Shown here one piece after another: positions 40,378 through 42,016 of a DNA stretch of 42,016 bases. Numbering within the stretch: position 1 is the first letter of the stretch; each line of letters starts with the position of its first letter. The translations under genes and the position numbers were made by a program. The notes beneath the pieces are model-generated. The model did no database searches. It was not told where the DNA came from and worked only from the letters and a program-made list of their open reading frames with translations. Origin of the DNA: GCA-020343675 sp964462945 (GTDB lineage: Bacteria > Planctomycetota > Phycisphaerae > Sedimentisphaerales > Anaerobacaceae); NCBI GenBank assembly GCA_964462945.1, contig CAYWZW010000049.1, forward strand, positions 1 to 42,016. The letters run 5' to 3'.

Positions 40378-40410
40378 GGGCGTGGTGTCAAGAAAAGAAT
40401 ATGTGGCTGT

Positions 40411-40450
40411 CCCTAGTATCCCCTAGTATCCCCCTAGTATCCCTAGTATC
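40411..40450. repeat. 9-10-bp tandem repeat CCCTAGTATC, four copies
   Basis: CCCTAGTATC at 40411, 40421, 40432 and 40441, with a single extra C before the third copy. It lies between the small membrane protein gene and the pseudogene. Copies are identical, so the array is recent or unstable. Confidence 0.85.
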
Positions 40451-40454
40451 TCGA

Positions 40455-40661
40455 TCAATTCTTTTTCTGACGCTTTGTGTCAGATACCTTGCTAAATAAT
40501 GCCAAAAGGATAATCGCTATTCCGGCTATTACACCCCCGAGCACAAATTTCCTTCCTTTCGCACAGTATTGCAACCAACTCAACAGTGTAACCGTAATAC
40601 CACCGATAAAGCCACCTATCTTACCTAAGGTGGTCGTCATAGGTCGTCTAATTTTCCACAT
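40455..40661 (-). CDS. small two-helix membrane protein (possible RHS-tip partner)
   Basis: A 68-residue frame starting MWKIRRPMTTTLGKIGGFIG. Two hydrophobic stretches (about 16-32 and 40-58) and basic ends (RKF, KRQKKN) make it a small inner-membrane protein. Its ribosome site is weak (AAAGAGC before the ATG). It follows the RHS gene by 33 bases on the same strand; RHS toxins are often followed by their immunity gene, and membrane immunity proteins are common, so this is a plausible role but it is inferred. It has no family I recognise. Confidence 0.5.
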   Translation of the reverse strand: MWKIRRPMTTTLGKIGGFIGGITVTLLSWLQYCAKGRKFVLGGVIAGIAIILLALFSKVSDTKRQKKN

Positions 40662-40694
40662 GCTCTTTGAAACTCCAATATATTCCGCGACTAA

Positions 40695-42016
40695 CTAAAA
40701 GTCACTTGTATACAAATTCCTAAAAGGAGGGGAAGTTCCACTCTGCAAACTCGATGATATTTCCCTCAGTTCGGGGAAGTTCTCAGCTGGAGCAGTACAC
40801 TTGCAATAAGCCCCCGTCGCCTCTCCCGCACAATAAACTGCGAATGCCCAACCAACTACACTTGCAAATGTAGTTATCAACTTAATCTTGCATAAAAGAC
40901 CGGCTGTACTCAAAACTCCTTCTCCCACAGCGGTCCATAGCGACCCACATAGTACAAGCTTATCCCCGATGCATGCACTTAGAGATTGATAACCCGCCGC
41001 CTCCCAATATTTTTTACCTTTCCTATTATCTTGTGTCGATTGCACATTAGGACCATTGGAATCATTAGGTCTATTACAATCAGAGGTACAACCACAGGGA
41101 TCACATGGGTCCTGCCCGAATGGATCACGCATGTTCACCGGATTATTCATACAATATCTGTACAAATTCATGTCCGCCTCGTATCCAACTGGGTCCGCCT
41201 GTAGGAATCTGCCCATATACGGATTATAGTATCTGGCGCGGAAATAGTAAAGGCCAATTTCGACGTCAAAGGACCTGCCGGTGAACATGTAGGGGTTGGT
41301 GTGGTTGGGGTCCTGGACCGCCACTTCGCCATAGACGGAGTACTGGTAGGTCTGGACGGTATTGCCGCTTGCGTTACTCAGCGCCACGACGCTTCCTAAG
41401 GCGTCGAAGTGATAGTAATAGACGGCGTTGGCGTCGGCGACCTCGATCATGGAGACCGGCTGGTCGATGCCCGGGCCATAGATGTATTTGCGCAAGAGAT
41501 TGTTATTGCCGTCATATTCTGCGACTACCTGATCTCCATCATAGACGTAACGAGTGGAGTAACCATCGACCTTCTTCTCCACGCGCCGGCCGGCCACGTC
41601 TTGTTTGTAGGCGATTTCCTGCCAGTTGGCGGGATCCTGAGTGGGCGAAGGCCCGGTCCATTGGACGAAGTCCACCCAGCCGCAGTCGTCGCCGGAATAG
41701 CCGCTGCCGTCCTTGACGTAGCGCCACTTGAGGATGTGAATTCCGGAGCTGACGCTATAGGACTTCTGCTGCCAGCCGACCTCCCCGCTGATCTGGTCCT
41801 TGAGCGTGCTATCGATGTGGCCTTGCCACGCCAAGGGCGTAGAACTGCAGGTAATCGCCGAGCAGCCCGTCCGCTTCGGGCGTGGCAGCGCAGGCGTCCC
41901 GAGCGAAGTCGAGGGACCGCTCTGGTGCGACGAGACCTTCCAGTAGAATGAAATAGGTAAACGTCCCAATCCTGTTCGGCACAAGAATTGCGAGGTGATT
42001 TGTTGGAGAAAAGTAG
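40695..42016 (-). CDS. RHS-repeat protein, C-terminal half with variable tip (5' end outside window)
   Basis: The frame stays open from the stop at 40695 to the right edge, so the gene is cut by the window; the TTG at 41984 is not a real start. Its first part repeats the FYWKVSSHQ ... ISGEVGWQQKSYS beta-sandwich of the neighbouring pseudogene. RHS/YD repeats follow (TRYVYDGDQVVAEYDGNNNL, YYYHFDALGSVVALSNASGN) and then the conserved core end (YYFRARYYNPYMGRFLQADP, MNNPVNMRDPFG). After that the sequence changes to a unique 130-residue tip with many Cys and hydrophobic stretches (about 345-410 of the visible frame), as in polymorphic toxins. Two palindrome-containing insertions (59 and 22 bp) lie in the beta-sandwich and keep the total frame. 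Confidence 0.82.
   Translation of the reverse strand, partial: TFLQQITSQFLCRTGLGRLPISFYWKVSSHQSGPSTSLGTPALPRPKRTGCSAITCSSTPLAWQGHIDSTLKDQISGEVGWQQKSYSVSSGIHILKWRYVKDGSGYSGDDCGWVDFVQWTGPSPTQDPANWQEIAYKQDVAGRRVEKKVDGYSTRYVYDGDQVVAEYDGNNNLLRKYIYGPGIDQPVSMIEVADANAVYYYHFDALGSVVALSNASGNTVQTYQYSVYGEVAVQDPNHTNPYMFTGRSFDVEIGLYYFRARYYNPYMGRFLQADPVGYEADMNLYRYCMNNPVNMRDPFGQDPCDPCGCTSDCNRPNDSNGPNVQSTQDNRKGKKYWEAAGYQSLSACIGDKLVLCGSLWTAVGEGVLSTAGLLCKIKLITTFASVVGWAFAVYCAGEATGAYCKCTAPAENFPELREISSSLQSGTSPPFRNLYTSDF
41817..41838. repeat. 22-bp palindromic insertion in the RHS gene
   Basis: Between ATCGAT and GTAGAACTGCAGG, where the paralogous copy at 39.8 kb has none, lies a 22-base insert containing CCTTG-CCACGC-CAAGG. 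Length is 3n+1. The sequence TTGCCACGCC is the inverse of GGCGTGGCA in the 59-bp insert nearby. Confidence 0.75.
41858..41916. repeat. 59-bp palindromic insertion in the RHS gene
   Basis: Inserted between GTAATCG and CCGCTCTGG relative to the paralogous copy. It contains GCCCG-TCCGCTT-CGGGC and GTCCC-N12-GGGAC, two palindromes of the GTCCCGAGCGAAGTCGAGGGAC type known as a dispersed repeat in many environmental genomes. Length is 3n+2, so the frame is shifted until the 22-bp insert restores it. Confidence 0.75.

Noticed and set aside
40411..40450. CRISPR array
   Set aside because: Plain 9-10-bp tandem repeats with no spacers.

Overview
The window looks like a chromosomal piece of a Planctomycetota bacterium, most likely a Phycisphaerae/Sedimentisphaerales-type lineage. 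This is inferred from the gene families present: a membrane Ser/Thr kinase fused to SUMF1-like and hydrolase domains, large secreted Fn3/discoidin/PA14 proteins, Tat-exported Gfo/Idh/MocA oxidoreductases, a GspG-like pseudopilin, and an LptD/Lol outer-membrane pathway. There is no rRNA or marker gene here to settle it. GC is moderate and Shine-Dalgarno sites are common.

Left part (1-13.7 kb): a compact minus-strand block of housekeeping and envelope genes. In transcription order it holds an LptD-like outer-membrane protein, class II fructose-bisphosphate aldolase with its own promoter, a PDZ/S41 processing protease, lysyl-tRNA synthetase, two LolC/E-type permeases, a LolD-type ATPase, a branched-chain aminotransferase and a polyprenyl diphosphate synthase. 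The extreme left edge carries the last codons of a plus-strand beta-barrel protein and a shared bidirectional terminator.

Middle (13.8-24 kb): a small conserved-looking protein, then a 1048-residue kinase-SUMF1-hydrolase fusion set among gene debris (WD40 and TPR tails of other kinase-type proteins, and a direct repeat on both sides). After it come a promoter, a PilT-like ATPase, a zinc-ribbon membrane protein, a GspG-like pseudopilin on the other strand, and two paralogous secreted proteins.

Right part (23.7-39.4 kb): an accessory region for secreted carbohydrate-related functions. Two large secreted multidomain proteins on opposite strands share an equal-length 1177-bp 3' part, forming a long inverted repeat around two tandem Gfo/Idh oxidoreductases, a small gene and a 188-bp MITE-like element with perfect 25-bp terminal inverted repeats. 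Then follow a third Gfo/Idh protein with a sialidase-like protein, a DapB-like dehydrogenase and a Tat-exported ADP-ribosylglycohydrolase-family protein.

Right edge (39.4-42 kb): a decayed cell-surface repeat protein, a small two-helix membrane protein and the C-terminal half of an RHS-repeat protein with a variable tip.

The most notable signals are palindromic elements sitting inside genes without breaking them (sialidase-like gene and RHS gene; in the latter two insertions of 59 and 22 bp compensate each other's frame), the MITE-like element, the long inverted repeat, and the RHS tip followed by a possible immunity gene. No CRISPR array, tRNA, rRNA or complete insertion sequence was recognised.
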